A DNA stretch of 5,903 bases from contig JABMNQ010000025.1 of the NCBI GenBank assembly GCA_013204495.1, positions 1-5,903 of the forward strand. Reading direction: 5' to 3'. The notes under the pieces were generated by a model. The model was not told where the DNA came from and did not search any database. It saw only the letters and a list, made by a program, of their open reading frames with translations. This stretch comes from Candidatus Pelagibacter sp. (GTDB lineage Bacteria; Pseudomonadota; Alphaproteobacteria; Pelagibacterales; Pelagibacteraceae). Every line of letters starts with the position of its first letter. Position 1 is the stretch's first letter. The position numbers were made by a program, and so were the translations under genes. Below are positions 5,874 to 5,903 of this stretch, piece by piece.

Positions 5874-5895
5874 ATATTCTATTAATTTAGAATAT
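5874..5895. promoter_or_regulatory. Inverted repeat overlapping a candidate -10 box upstream of the ureohydrolase gene
   Basis: ATATTCT (5874-5880) and AGAATAT (5889-5895) are exact inverse copies around an 8-base spacer, about 20 bases upstream of the start codon. On the minus strand TAGAAT (5881-5876), five of six matches to TATAAT, overlaps one arm, so a protein bound here would cover the promoter. The matching -35 region would fall at the window edge and cannot be judged. All-AT arms make chance occurrence plausible. Confidence 0.33.
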
Positions 5896-5903
5896 CTTAA
5901 ATA

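Noticed and set aside
1..5903. Insertion sequences, CRISPR arrays, tRNA or rRNA genes
   Set aside because: No transposase frame, terminal inverted repeats with target duplications, regularly spaced repeats, tRNA cloverleaf or rRNA segment was found on either strand.

Overview
The window is strongly AT-rich, with short gaps between genes and proteins rich in Lys, Asn and Ile. It has a streamlined marine-alphaproteobacterial look, most like the SAR11/Pelagibacterales group. That placement rests on composition and gene style only; there is no rRNA or other phylogenetic marker here.

Layout: four complete genes lie on the minus strand, so transcription runs from the right end to the left. In order they are a ureohydrolase of the agmatinase/guanidinobutyrase family (4890-5855), an NAD(P)-dependent aldehyde dehydrogenase 14 bases downstream (3439-4875), an NCS1-family nucleobase/hydantoin/allantoin-type permease (1794-3242) and an NCS2 AzgA-type purine permease (291-1580). 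The first two look like one transcript. The NCS1 gene has a 196-base gap in front of it, with a plausible promoter flanked by related inverted and direct repeats that look like operators. A strong hairpin terminator follows the NCS1 gene and another follows the NCS2 gene. The left edge holds the tail of a plus-strand gene ending in one hydrophobic helix, converging on the NCS2 gene.

How the genes may work together (inference): the ureohydrolase would release urea from a guanidino compound, and the aldehyde dehydrogenase would oxidise an amino- or guanidino-aldehyde before or after that step. The two permeases would import nitrogen-rich heterocycles. The set reads as a nitrogen-scavenging cluster, but no substrate is fixed by the sequence and no urease or purine-catabolic enzyme is visible.

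The least explained part is 1671-1776, between the two permease genes. It holds a 17-base palindrome containing a perfect TATAAT on the plus strand, then a GC-rich patch that can fold into a closed multi-hairpin structure, then a terminator usable in both directions. It could be a roughly 90-nt plus-strand small RNA, or only a leader plus terminator. No mobile element, CRISPR array, tRNA or rRNA was seen.
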